A DNA stretch of 64,000 nucleotides from Undaria pinnatifida (GCA_012845835.1 JABAKD010000016.1:3094359-3158358); one strand, 5' to 3'; positions 45,412 to 57,100 are shown, counted from the first letter of the stretch. Notes: generated by a model not told the origin, from the letters alone. Numbers and translations are program-made.

Positions 45412-46245
45412 ATGATACATTCATCCTTGCCTAATTTTTTTGTTGCAACGACGAAAAGTGATGGAAAGGGTGGTTGCGTTTTCAACACACAACTGAATTT
45501 TCAACCCTGCCTTGTGTTATGCCTGTATTAATACAGTGCCGGTGGTACCAGGTATGTATGAGAATCGTAGTTTATTGACGTATTTTCTGGGAAATAGTGC
45601 ATGAATGACAGGATTGTGTTCACCTCCCCCCCCCCCCCCTCCCCCATGCTGTGCAAAACCGGGGGATATGGGGGGAATGGTCGATAGATATTAGGCTTAT
45701 ACTTTCTACACGTGATCACACGTCATGTACGAACGAATGCATAGCAGTTATATACGAGCAAAATATTTTTCGTTTTTGGGAGCGATCGACAGGAAAAAAT
45801 GTTTTTTTTTTCTTTGAGCTGGTGGGGCGAAAAGAGATGTCGATTGTCCACGTGACATATTACTTTCAGCTCGCGGATTTACGCAAGGGTGATGGGGTCG
45901 CAGCGCCATGACCAATTTTTGGGTCCCTTTGTGTGCGTTATTATGGGATCCCGCGGTCAGAATATTACAGTCCCACTTGAACGGGATGGGATGGGCCCAC
46001 TTGGGTTGTATGTGGGTGGGAGATGGGACGGGAAGCTGGGACGCCTTTCATCAATGGGGACCACATGGGAACCCACAAATACCGAGATGGGATGGAATGG
46101 GATGAGACTATAATGTGTCACACGGTGGGGGGACACCGCTGGGACTGTGTCATTGGCAATGTGGGATTGTACGTGAAATCCAGTACGGGACCGCACGTCC
46201 CCAACAACCAACTCCGAACGAGAAGCAAACCATATACGGTACTTA
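45412..46245. other. No gene; GGGATG-rich stretch
   Basis: 45980-46110 contains repeated GGGATGGGATG/GGGACGGG motifs. A C run is at 45629-45640. Frames here are short. Confidence 0.35.
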
Positions 46246-46579
46246 TTTGCAGGTTGTTGTCGTATTCTGTATTCTCCCAAGAATGAAGGGTATCGACATG
46301 AATGAGAACCTTGGTCTGCAGGAAGACTTCGTCGGTGTTCACTTGTTTTATTTTTTATTTTTGTTGCACTATGTGTTTGCGTTTCAAAAGTTAAGTTTCT
46401 CCAGTTCTTATTTCTTGTCTACTTGCTTGTTGTGTTGGATCTGGGTGGCTCAGTTTGGGGGCATTGTTCATTTTGTTTGGTGCAGCCCTTCATTCTTGGA
46501 GAACACGACAACAACCTGCAAAAAATAAAACAAGCGAACACCGACGAAGTCTCCCTGCAGACCAAGGTTCTCATGTTGA
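46246..46579. repeat. Two inverted module pairs in permuted order
   Basis: Module 1 (46246-46290, GCAGGTTGTTGTCGT ... AAGAATGAAGGG) is inverted at 46481-46521. Module 2 (46295-46356, GAGAACCTTGGTCTGCAGG, CTTCGTCGGTGTTC) is inverted at 46520-46579. Left order is 1-2 and right order is 1'-2', unlike a simple foldback (which would be 2'-1'). Confidence 0.75.
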
Positions 46580-46821
46580 TATTTCTACGAAATTGAAATA
46601 GGAGAAACATTCGTGAGACCGGTCGCAGCGTCCGTAGCGTTCACTGCTGCTTCTCTGCTCAATTATCGCTCATCCTTCATTCAAAGCATCCAGATCCCCC
46701 TACACCTTGCCTAGCCCGGGGATAAGGTGCTTGTTGAGCCTAATTAGTAAGGAAATTAGTCTTGTCAACTTCGCCTGGTGATGATTCCGCACGAAGGTCG
46801 CTCACGATCAGCTTCAGGGCG

Positions 46822-47265
46822 GAAAAAATCCTTTCTGCTTGGCATTTGGTGGCATTCTTTTCACCATCCACTTGACGTCCTCGCCGGCCGCCGTTGGTGG
46901 CGTGAACTCCAATAAGCATAGTACAGCACAAAAGCAGCAGCGAGTATCGGACACGACAACCGGTAGAGGTGGAAGGAAGTAGCGCTCACGCAGCAGCGGT
47001 AGCAGTAGGGAGGAGGTCGACGGTAGGAGCATGGGGGGTTAGAGAGGCGGCACAAGGAGACACCTATCGCAATATCCCGCCCACCCACCCGATTGCTTCC
47101 TTCATCTTCCGGTGTTTGTGTAATGGGTTCCTTCGGGGGGGGGGGGGATTTTGGTTGTTGAGGTTATATGTCGGTGTAGAGGGCAGATCAGCCGCGTACA
47201 ATGGCCGGGAGAGGGAGCGGGGGAGGGGGGGGGGGGCAAGGAAAACGGGACGAGGGAGAGCCGTC
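46822..47265 (+). repeat. Left arm of large inverted repeat M
   Basis: Matches the reverse complement of 49190-49538: GGTGGCATTCTTTTCACCAT, CGAGTATCGGACACGACAAC, CTTCCGGTGTTTGTGTAATG. The left arm has about 70 bp extra (47148-47217), after which similarity resumes (GGAAAACGGGACGAGG). Confidence 0.8.
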
Positions 47266-49189
47266 AGTTTCCACCCCCACCTCGTCCCCCGTGGAGAACG
47301 CCATGATATTGATGAACATGCATTTTTTTGCGAAGAGGAGACCAAAGTGTCATATGCTGATGCCTCTCATTCTAATAGTTAGACGATCTCTGTCGTCACA
47401 AACTTCGGGACAGAAAATATACACATAATACACACCAGGGCGCACAAGGAAAGTTATCCCGCACACCTACCCCCCCCCCGAGGCCCACAAATAAAAATCA
47501 TTTTTTTTTTTGCTTCGTTTCCCTGCTTGGTGGTTCGTTTCTTGGCTGTGCCCCTGTGGATGGTTTACTGCACACTCTTGCGTTGACAAAGAGGCTTGGC
47601 AAGCAAGCCAACATTGCAAGAGCAAGGGATGTCAAACTGCACTTTAGGTTGTTTAGGTATGTAAGTCCTTGCGTCAATGCAAAGTGGTCAATGTAGTCAA
47701 AAATAATCAAAGGTGGGCAAGCGCCGCTCTTGGGCTCAAAACCCTGTAAGCCTTCGTGGCCTTGATGTCCAAACAACGGGGCGCACGTGCTTCCTGGTTG
47801 TTCCACCGTTCCCGCCCAGCCTGGGCTCAAGATGCCGCGCGAGGCAGTTGCACCGCGTGAAGAGAAACGCGATTCAGGTTTATCCGAGCCTCCCACGACA
47901 CCCCCTGGTTGCCAATACCATGGAGAGTTTATGGGTAGTGTTAGAAAACAGGTTCCCAGACAGCCGGATGTAATCCCGTGCAGTAGATGGGAGCGTGGAC
48001 AGGCGTCCTATCGGCGGGACCACTCCCGTCTGCAGCGTCGGAGAAAACACCATCCATATCAATGCCCGCGCCCTCACAATCCTCAAGCCCGTTCACAACT
48101 CCCGTTGCGACCACGTCAGCGAAACTGCCCACGCCCGCACCCTCACCCTTGCTCACAACTTCCGTCACAACCACGTCGGCGCCGCTGCGCTCGCCCGCAC
48201 CACCCTCACCCCTGCTCACAACTCCCGTCGCCACCACGTCAGCATCACCGCTTGCGCCCCCGCAGATACTACTGTCCATCAACACCGGCGACTCCTTTGC
48301 GCCGTCCGTGGCGCTCTTCGGTTTGAAAAAAACCAGCAATGTGCGCCCGCTCCCCACTGCCGCCGCGGCACCAGCACCCCTGTCGACATGCAACTTGCGA
48401 CATGAGAAATGGCAATTAATTGATGCAGCCGTGGAAAGAAAATTCGAATTTGCTCCTGCTTTTCGCATAGATAGACACATTTACAAGGCCTGCAGCCTTG
48501 ATACACTGTGCGACTAAAATACGTCCAGCGTGGCAGTTCCCAAACTGCTGAACACGCGCGAACGACTTCTCGTAAAACATTTGAAGCAGTGTATTAACGA
48601 CAGGCATAATTCGCCATCACCATGTCATAAATGGAACAAAAACCTAATGTGTACCACGCAGCTTGCAAAGTTGAGTTTCAACCATTCGATCGGTCGTACT
48701 CACAGATGACTTTTTTGAATCTTTAATCGAAACTGCTTGTGCTAGCGAATGCAACAACTGCTATACTCACAAGTCCTCACTTGTGTTGAAGCGACTGTTC
48801 GTGAGTCTCCACGTGGGTCAGGGTCAGTTGCTCTATATTGCGTCCGAAATCGCGCTTTCACTTCTTTCACACTCAGTTGCCGCTGCTGGTTTTCGCGGCG
48901 ATTTTTCCGATAGGCAAAAGTGCTCTGCTCGCATGTGAAAGGCGTGCAGGGACCAACAGGGACGCGGGGTAACTTAGTTGGTCCGCATTTCGCGCGCGTT
49001 TTTTTTTCGATTTTGATCATGCGGCTACGGCTTCTGGTGTTGTTGCTCTGCTGCTTGCTGCTGCTGCTGCTGCTGCCAAAGCTAGGCTTCTGCTACTGCT
49101 GATGTTGTCAGTTATTGGGGAAGTAATTTTGTTTTTGTGATCCCATCATCTCTTTCTATTCTTGCAAGTTTTTTCTAGCGCTTTTTCCG
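47266..49189. other. Spacer between M arms, with a low-complexity frame
   Basis: Contains a C-rich tandem region (48080-48250) built of a ~50 bp unit including CTCACAACTCCCGTCGCCACC. 48655-48690 resembles the family A arm (GCAGCTTGCAAAGTTGAGTT). If the arms are transposon TIRs, this is the element's interior; no transposase domain is visible. Confidence 0.45.
47987..48520 (+). CDS. Hypothetical Ser/Thr/Pro-rich protein, uncertain
   Basis: A 176-codon frame. Residues 30-95 hold three imperfect repeats of the type PSPLLTTPVATTSA; the last ~60 residues look globular (LRHEKWQLIDAAVERKF, then RIDRHIYKACSLD). It lies between the M arms. Codon-level evidence is weak because the repeated DNA keeps all frames open, but the non-repetitive C-terminal part in the same frame is protein-like. 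Could be a gene of the putative element or chance. No family recognised; start uncertain. Confidence 0.25.
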
Positions 49190-49545
49190 CCGCCCCTCGT
49201 CCCGTTTTCCTGCCCCCCCTCCCCCGAAGGAACCCATTACACAAACACCGGAAGATGAAGGAAGCAATCGGGTGGGTGGGTGGGATATTGCGATTGGTGT
49301 CTCCTCGTGCCGCCTCTCTACCCCTCCACGCTCCTACCGTCGATCTTCTCCCTACTGCTACCGCTGCTGCGTGGGCGCTACTTCCTTCCACCTCTAACGG
49401 TTGTGGTGTCCGATACTCGCTGATGCTTCTGTGCTGTACTACGCTTATTGGAGTTCACGCCACCAACGGCGGCCGGCGAGGACGTCAAGTGCATGGTGAA
49501 AAGAATGCCACCAGTTGCCAAGCAGAAAGCAATTTTTACGTCCGC
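49190..49545 (-). repeat. Right arm of large inverted repeat M
   Basis: Inverted partner of 46822-47265, from CCCTCGTCCCGTTTTCCTGC to GCCAAGCAGAAAGC. Outer edges lose similarity near 46818 and 49545. Confidence 0.8.
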
Positions 49546-49814
49546 TCTCCCTCCGCTCGGAAAAGCTTACTTCCGCTCGGACGGGTGGAACCAAATAAAT
49601 ACACCTTTCACCAATGCAGTTCGTGAAACTGTTGTTTTGTCTGGCGTTGCCGAGGTTAGGGAGGTGAGTGTCTCGAGCGTTCCACTCGGCAAACGAAGAA
49701 CGCGCAGCATGTTCGAAACGGCGTCGCCAGTCGCCAGTCGAAAAATCCCAAACCCTTCATTCACACGAAATAAGTTTAACCATATTCTTTGAGGTAACAA
49801 GTAACGTACATAAC
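49546..49814. other. No gene recognised
   Basis: Anonymous sequence between the M arm and family A copy 8. Confidence 0.3.
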
Positions 49815-50475
49815 TTAATTCGTCCCCCTCCTGGCCCACCACCCGCACGATCGCCTAGACCTCGGACCACGCGTACAGCAAGCCCCTACATATGTGCGAT
49901 CTAAACTTGTTGAAAACCCTTCTTCCCCCCCAACCCCCCCCCCCCTTTTTTTGTTTTTCCCGGCTCCCTCTTGCTCAAACGCCCCACCTAACATCGAAAT
50001 CACCTCATTATCTTTCTAGAGCCATCCATGCCTCTGCTCCAATTCATCCCCCCCCCCGCCCCGCCCCAACGCCCCCTCCTTCCCCACCACCCGCACCATC
50101 GCCTAGACCTAGCACCACGCGTATAGAAAACCCCTACATCTACATAGATGTATGCGACCTAAAGCTGTTAAAAACCCTTTTGCCCCCCCCCCTCCCCCCC
50201 TCCCTCTCGTTCAAACCCATCCACCCACCCCCTTAAAAACTCCGCCCTCCCCTCACCGGTTATTCGACTTCCAGGATACACTTGATAAACTGATGCATTT
50301 CCTTCTACAGCTGTCAGATTTTGTGCCCCTCAAAAACGGGCTTTATAGTTTTGGCGCACAGACTGACTAACATCACCTTGTTGACCCTGATAGCTGCACT
50401 GTAGTTCCAAGGGGAGTCGCCGACTTATATCCTTAATGAGGACACAACCCGTAATACGCGCGATCGGAGTACAGT
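49815..50475 (-). mobile_element. Family A element, copy 8, interrupted at its arm
   Basis: Reverse complement of family A: CCCGCACGATCGCCTAGACC, C runs (49926-49957, 50048-50070, 50185-50206), GTCAGATTTTGTGCCCCTCA and GGAGTCGCCGACTTATATCC. Stops at GATCGGAGTA where a CAGTGGGGG-type transposon end begins, so it was hit at a TA. Confidence 0.8.
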
Positions 50476-51860
50476 GGGGGGGGGGTATATATGGCGGTAT
50501 AGTGCACCGAGATTTGACCGCCCTACCTCGAAAGACCGCCCTAATGGAGTTAGGGCGGTTGACCACCCTATTGGGCTTTAGGTGATATTCCACAAGGCGG
50601 TAATCACCCTATCGAGTGCATACCGCCTTTTAAGGTACAGCAGAGTGCCTCTGACCCAGAAGATGACCCAGAGGGCGTCACGAAGAGGGATATCATACGT
50701 GTGCTTGGAGAGGGAAGGTGCAGCGTTGCAGCAGTAACAGTGCTGAACCCAGTAAATATGTGTGGTGTTAATACACAGCCAAGCACAGCAGAGCAGACGG
50801 GTGCACACACACTTTGCGTTTTGAGAAGTATAAAACAAATTGAGCGGCGGGCGACAGAGCCCGCCGAAGACGCACTCCACCCAGAAAAGATACACACTGC
50901 CGTACTGTTGTACGGAGAGGACTCTTTCTTTGCTACACATTGACAACAGAGCTCCAACCTATTCTACGGCACTGTACTACTGTACTGACTACTGCACTGC
51001 TCTACAGTCCTCTGCTGTGCCCCCCCCCTTGGCATTGTTGAGGCTCACAAAATTGCCTCGTGTCTGCCTGCTGCACTGCCTTAGAGGCATGCGCTTTGAT
51101 GAATAACATTCTAGCCTTCTGCAGATAGGAGGAGGCATTGCAATTGCCGCACGCCTCCGCTGCGCTATCCAAAGAAACGAAGTGTGACGAAAGCTCCACC
51201 GAGGCCGGGGGGCAAAGCCATCGTGCCCCGTCGTATCATCATCGCTGTCTTCGATCTCTTCAGCATTCACCTCGTTGACGCGAGTGCCTTTCAGCGCTTC
51301 CGTCATCGCGTCCGCCTGGGGCTTGACCGCCTTGCCCTTGCCCTTCAAAGATCGCTTTGCGGCAAGGCAATCATGGCAGACGCGCTGCATTGGGTTGTCG
51401 CAGTCCCGATCGGCTTCACCACAGAGTCCGTGCAGTCAAGCACCGCATTTTCCGCGACATTCGTGGCCGTCAGGGCGCTCGGGGGTGCGGGCTGGAACCA
51501 AACACAGTTCGCCTGCTGCACAGGGCATCGTGCGCAATCCTCTCTGTTCGTTGTGTGCTAGGGGTGTGTGTTCTCGCAGCAGCAACAACAGCAGTAGGGA
51601 TGTGATACTGCTGCCTATACCTCGCTCAAAAGCAGCACCAGAGCGAGGTTTTGTACATGATAATGTGGAGGTGAAAGTGGACCGCGGATAGAGCGGTAGG
51701 CGCCCTGAATAGGCGGCTACCGCCTTAAATAGGGTCCGTTGCTTTTTAGGGCGGTAGCCGCACTATTCACACCTTCTGTTGTGTCGAGCTGTCTCGAACG
51801 ACCGTCTTGACCGCCCTGTCTCGAACGACCGTCTTATGCAGACCGCCTCATACAGGCACC
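50476..51860. mobile_element. Zinc-finger-bearing TIR transposon, right end unclear
   Basis: Left end TA|CAGTGGGGGGG has the same start as the 12869-13786 element. Both ends are filled with AGGGCGGT/ACCGCCCT motifs in both orientations (50527-50620; 51690-51850), typical of subterminal transposase-binding arrays. The interior encodes, on the minus strand, a decayed zinc-finger frame. The right terminus could not be matched, so the end is approximate. Confidence 0.6.
50989..51530 (-). pseudogene. Zinc-finger protein remnant
   Basis: Reads MPCAAGELC, HECRGKC, then a TGA at 51436-51438, LHGLCGEAD, NPMQRVCHDC and a basic/acidic stretch (KGKGKAVK; EEIEDSDDD). The ligand pattern and the MQRVC..C end match the remnant at 13356-13541. 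Probably part of the transposon's own protein. No DDE core seen. Confidence 0.55.
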
Positions 51861-51956
51861 AGGCGTTTAATTGCACGTACGTGCAAGGTTTTTGGAATTG
51901 CACGTAAACTCAGTACAGCCCCTGCCGACCTCGAGAGCAGACCGAGAGCCCCCCAA

Positions 51957-52008
51957 AGGGTTGGGTTGGGGGTAGGGTTAGGGTAGGGTCTGGGGTCGGG
52001 TTGGTCTG
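51957..52008 (+). repeat. Interstitial telomere-like tract
   Basis: GGTTGGGTTGGGGGTAGGG, TTAGGGTAGGGTCTGGGG and nearby GGGTTGG are degenerate TTAGGG repeats, next to a trinucleotide array. TTAGGG-type telomeres are known in several algae. Confidence 0.5.
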
Positions 52009-52073
52009 GGCAGCGTGACCGTCGTTTTGTGCGGACCTGGACATAGGGAGCCGCCATAAATCGCTCTTGAATT

Positions 52074-52181
<108 letters not shown>

Positions 52182-52214
52182 CTGAGTACTGCCACAGCAG
52201 TTGACGTATTTCAT

Positions 52215-52475
52215 TTTATAAAATAAATTCAAAAGCTCACCGCGACGAGAGTCGAAGTCATTGATAACATGTCAAGGACCGACGCTAGTAGTTCGAAGGG
52301 TGCGCCAGCTAGCGTTGGGCTGCGAAAGCAACTGAGTTAAATCGACACACGACGCGTATGAAAATACGCGGAAGTGTGGTGAGCTAAAGCTTTATTTTTC
52401 CCCATCCGCCGGAGGATGCTAGTAGTTTTCGAGGGCTATTATTACCAGAAAACCACGGGGGCGACCGGCATACTA
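52215..52475 (-). mobile_element. SINE G, minus copy interrupted by H
   Basis: AAGCTCACCGCGACGAGAGTCG at the left and ACCAGAAAACCACGGGGGCG at the right are SINE G body and head in reverse; retroposon H sits between with target duplication GCTAGTAGTT. Confidence 0.6.
52294..52417 (+). mobile_element. Short retroposon H, copy 2, with exact 10-bp target duplication
   Basis: 124 bp from CGAAGGGTGCGCC to CCGCCGGAGGAT, flanked by GCTAGTAGTT at 52284-52293 and 52418-52427. GCGTAT-GAAA-ATACGC is a perfect 6 bp hairpin with a GAAA loop. Target is a minus-strand SINE G. Confidence 0.88.
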
Positions 52476-52539
52476 CATGTACGTATGTATATATAGTCTA
52501 CATACTATGTATTATAATATATTATGTGGTTGTTTTATA

Positions 52540-53215
52540 GGGCTTAGTTTGGGTAAGCTATTGGTTAACCAGTTGCAAGTGGTCAAACGGACTAGTACCC
52601 CACTAATTCCTCAACAAATGGCGTCGTCGACAGACCATGGGTTTTTGGGTCCTGGGTTCGATCCCCACCATCCACAATAATAAACTTTTCAGATTTTCCC
52701 CATGTCGAACTTGAAAAATATACTCTTCCTGGTATCCCCAGGAAATGAAACGGCTTGGATAATGGCAGAAGTCCGCCGTATATCCGGCCGACCTGCTATC
52801 CCGCCGTTTCAGGGGGGGAGAGTGTTATAAAGCATAGTTTTGGTAAGCTATTATTGGTGAACATTTTGCAAGTGGTCAAACGGACTACTACCCCACTAAT
52901 ACTTCAACAAATGGCGTCGTCGACAGACCGTGGGTTTTTGGTTTTTGGGTCGTGGGTTCCATCCCCACCATCCACAAGAATAAAGTTTTCAGATTCTCCC
53001 CATCCATGTCGAACTTGAAAAAATTCTCTCCCTGGTACCCCCAGGGAATGAAACGGCTCGGATATTGACAGAGGTCCGCCGTATATCCGGCCGACCTGCT
53101 GTCCCGCCGTTTCAGGGGGGGAGAGTGTTATAAAGCTTAGTTTGGGTAAGGTATTGGTTAACCTTTTGCAAGTGGTCAAACGGACTAATACCCCACTAAT
53201 TCCTTTACATTTGAG
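52540..53215 (+). mobile_element. Tandem tRNA-derived repeat R (two full units and a part)
   Basis: Units 52540-52830, 52831-53132 and 53133-53215. Each starts GCTTAGTTTGGGTAAG, then AAGTGGTCAAACGGACTA (A-box-like) and, in unit 1, CTGGGTTCGATCCCCACCA (good B box at 52653-52668). Unit ends with CCGTTTCAGGGGGGGAGAG. Looks like a SINE amplified in tandem. Confidence 0.75.
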
Positions 53216-53965
53216 CATACATGCGTTAAAAATAAAGCGGGCTCAACTGCTGAGAGCGCGTTGCAGCGTGGGTAGGCGCGATTCGATGCGAGTCGACGAG
53301 GAAAGAATGAAGGGCTGGGTGAAGCCTTGTCGCGATATCATATGAACGCGCGCAAGGTAGTGGAGAGTGGGGAGGGGGCAGAAGAGTCTGTGGTGATCCC
53401 GCATCTGATTACGGTTAGGGAGAGGAGGGGAAAACAGAAAGAAAAAGCGCAAAGATGATGAATGGGATTATGAGCACAAAAAAACGATAGGCCCTGAACC
53501 CTATATATACCTATGATACATGGAAGTATGTGTTGTAGTACCAGGTACTTCGACTTGATGGCTTTCTCGACACCCCGCCTGGTTGCTGCGTGTGTGTGAT
53601 CCACAGGTGGTGTCATCATTCGTGTTACCTTTTTCATGAAAACGTAAATTATCGACGACGACGGGCTTTTGTTTTTTAGCGTTTTAGCTATTTCGTACAT
53701 CATTAGTAATAATACCAACTGTTAACAGTAGTGGTTCTTGTAGTTCTAGTTGTTGTGATTATTTGATCGGAATGCTGCACGGTAATGATTCTCTGACAAT
53801 AAACCGCACGCAGCTACTACAGGTTATAGGCGAGACACATGGAGCCGCAAGCGGAGCGCCCCCCATCGAACTCACTCACTCACCACGATGATGACGCTGC
53901 ATACTTCTTCGTATAGACTAGAGAAGAGACGAAGTGTTGCCGAGTCTGTTTGTTTGTGGTCTTAT
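53216..53965. other. SINE G body fragment and anonymous sequence
   Basis: 53240-53420 contains CTGCTGAGAGCGCGTTGCAG and GCGAGTCGACGAGGAAAG as in the SINE G body. The rest holds no supported gene. Confidence 0.45.
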
Positions 53966-54190
53966 TATAAAAATAAAAATGCAATCCAGCTGCTGTGAGA
54001 TCGAAGATTTTGTCGAAACTCATCTTTGCAAGCTGTGTGTGATACTCCGATCGCGCGTAGTACTGGGGGCGTCCTCATTGAGGATTGTTGTTGTTCTCAC
54101 ATTAACTCGCATGATCAAGTCCGTGGTCACAGGACAAGCTCCAGTCACTCTGGAGCTGAGGAATATAGGTCGGCGAGTCCCCTTGGAACT
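53966..54190 (+). mobile_element. Family A element, copy 9, left end with nested S
   Basis: Family A arm to GATCGCGCGTA, interrupted at about 54082 by S in reverse and resuming at ATATAGGTCGGCGAGTCCCC. It then joins the Z head. Confidence 0.75.
54082..54166 (-). mobile_element. Retroposon S nested in family A
   Basis: (TTG)n, CTCACATTAACTCGCATGAT, CCGTGGTCACAGGACAAGC, CTCTGGAGCTGAG. Flanked by GAGGA on both sides; intact family A reads TTAAGGATATAGG here. Confidence 0.75.
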
Positions 54191-54194
54191 ACAT

Positions 54195-57100
54195 AAACAT
54201 ATATATAAATAATATTCCTCGAATATAGAGCCATTCCTTGGTGTCATGGACTTTGGTCCGGAGTTTTTTGTCTCGGCCTAAGTATGCGATTCGCGGAACT
54301 GTAATTCTCGGTCGAATATGGCTTGGTTCGAGCGCCGCCTTCGGGGGGCGGCTCCAACGCCCCTCGCCCTGCCGTGTCCGTTCCGCACATCGACGTGAAC
54401 GCGGACGGGCGCCGAGCGAGACGAGCGAGTGTCGAGGAGGAATTTTGGAAAAAATGTTGAATCTTAATGGCTGCAACGCCTGAATGATTTACAAAATTGG
54501 CATCATTTCCAACCGGTACGCGATAATTTTTGGAATTTTGCGTACCGGGTGAGAACAGCAGTATGTACGACGAGCATGAACGCCAACTGACGGCATTGGC
54601 AAACACACAACATCAGGTGCATGCAGCAGCAGTAGCCGAAGGGCGAAACTTCTAGCACATACTGCAGCAACTAGTAGCAACCAGAACCACAGCAGATAGC
54701 TCAAAGTGCAGTACGAGTGCAGTTGGCAAGTTTAGTCGTACACGCATCACTCTGTCCAATAGTCTAAATATAACAGCATTAGGTAGAAGAGCCGTCTCTT
54801 CGGCCTTCGGCCTTGGCTTTAGCACGGCCGCTGACACTCCAGGCAGCCTCTGCTGTAGGCATGAACGAGTGCGGTTGATTCGCAGCGAACTATCCCGCTG
54901 TGCTCGCCTCTATGTGGCCATTGTCCATGCCATTTCATGTCACCTCCCTTCTGTTTTGAGCTCGTCGTCGTGCCGTCGAGGTACGAGGGAACCCGTACGT
55001 ACTGGGTGAGAACAGCAGTATGTACGACGAGCATGAACGCCAACTGACAACATTGGCAAACACACAACATCAGGTGCAGCAGCAGTAGCCGAAGGGCGAA
55101 ACTTCTAGCACATACAGCAGCAACTAGTAGCAACCAGAACCACAGCAGATAGCTCAAAGTGCAGTACGAGTGCCGTTGGCAAGTTTAGTCGTACACGCAT
55201 CACTCTGTCCAGTATATAACAACCGTTTTATGTTCATATTGATGGAGAAAAAAATACCAGGTCGTATTACATTCATTTCCTGTAAGAATGATACGTCGTA
55301 CGAGCGGACGTTCTGATTCTGGTGCCGTGAGACCATCGAGCACACCGCATGTTTTACCCAAACAAGAGCCAACAAGAGGCAGCGCACAGGGGCCCCCAAC
55401 AGAGAGACACGTGACAACCACGGCCAGCTGTCGGTCGCGTAATTGTCCGGTGGTCCGTGCTTCGGTGGGTGTATCGGAAGTCGTTCGTAGTACTGCTGTT
55501 GATCGTCGAAAAACCACGTGGCATCGTGCTGGTGGTAAGACTCGCCAGTAGACCCCCCAAAATTTATTTACCTTTTCTTTTTCTTGGCCCCATGCACCCA
55601 TTTACTTCCTTTCCTTTCTCTTCTTTGTTTCTTTTTTCCAATTGACTTGCGTCTGTTGTGCGCATGCGTCGCGATAGATACCACGTGTAATATATACGTG
55701 GTAGTCTTTCTTGGTTGGCAAGCGGTTTAGTCGGTTTTCCCAGGCGCGAGTAATGAGACGTATGCACCGGTATGGACCTGGCACATCGTAGACTGACTCC
55801 CGATTTCACTTTTATATGTTTCTGGTGGAGGCATGAATTGCGTCAGCTGTGATTTATGCGTGTACCACCTTTGGTTTGTGTTTTTCCCCTAGGGTATTCC
55901 TCAGCTCCAGAGTGACTGGAGCCTGTCCTGTGACCACGGACTTGATTATGCAAGTTAATGTGAGAACGACAACAACAACAACAACAACAACAACTGAAAT
56001 ATTGCCTGTTTCTTGACCTTTCAGCTGCTTCCTGCAAACTTGGTTTTTCTGCCAACACGATTTTGAACCTTTTCGCGATTTTTTCTTCTTTTTTGTCTAG
56101 TAAGTTGAACTTCCTACTGCCGCTATTTAATAATTGCCGCCTGACAGCTGTGCATTAGTTGCGGAACGGTCCAGCTATAGCTTTTCTTTGATTCGCACCA
56201 TTTGTTTTGCACTTGACGAAGCTTCAGCGGCTGAGATCTGGGCTTGGCTCATCAGCTCGACACCGCCCAGCACCCCATCGCAGCGCTATAGCTTACAGCA
56301 ACGAAGCGCCGTGCAGAGCCCTGCGGCTCAGCTCAGCAGCGCACCGCTAGCTCAGCAGAGCGACGCGCTATGCTTTGCCGTGCTCTGCCATCGCGGTCGT
56401 TCGTGATTCATGATATCTAAAACTCCGCGTACGCTGATATTTAGGTACTCGGCGATTTATTCTATACATATCGCGTCAACCATCGTAATATCATACAATA
56501 TGGGGGAGGGAATGTAATCTCTACGCGAAGATCCTGTTTTTTTTTAATCATTTGTCAGCCGGCCGCCCCGGTGGTCTATTAATAATAGTGGTTTTACCCT
56601 CGAATACTACTAACGTTTGGTTGTCCTTGAGTTCGACACCCACCACGATGAGATTTGACTTTATTTGCAAAAATGCAAAAAAAAAAAAACAGGCATCAAT
56701 CAACTGCTGAGAGCGCCTAGCAGCGTGGGTTGGCTCGACGCGAGTCGACGAGGGAAGAAAATGCTGAATTCTCCTGGCGGTAAAAATGAAAGCACGTGCC
56801 GAAGTGGGGAGGGAGGAGGAGGGCCCGCTATTGACCCCGGATCTGAGTTAATACTGGGAGGGAGCGCGAGAGTGGTGCGGGGATAATAAATGGGATGAAG
56901 AAGAAAAATGTTGCAAAGGTATATTATTATTACTACCAGTAAATAATATGTCAGTCTCTAGGAAATACGCACGACACTATCAGCAGTCGTCATGGTAGAG
57001 ACACTCCGGATATTATGCATTGAGGGGACGCGTCCAATTTCGACAACGTGAAAGCCCCCACGAAGAAAAGACAGCAGACATACATATCCCACCTTCCCGA

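Noticed and set aside
45889..46113. Gly/Trp/Met-rich frame in the GGGATG-rich stretch
   Set aside because: Low-complexity DNA keeps several frames open; no conserved motif.
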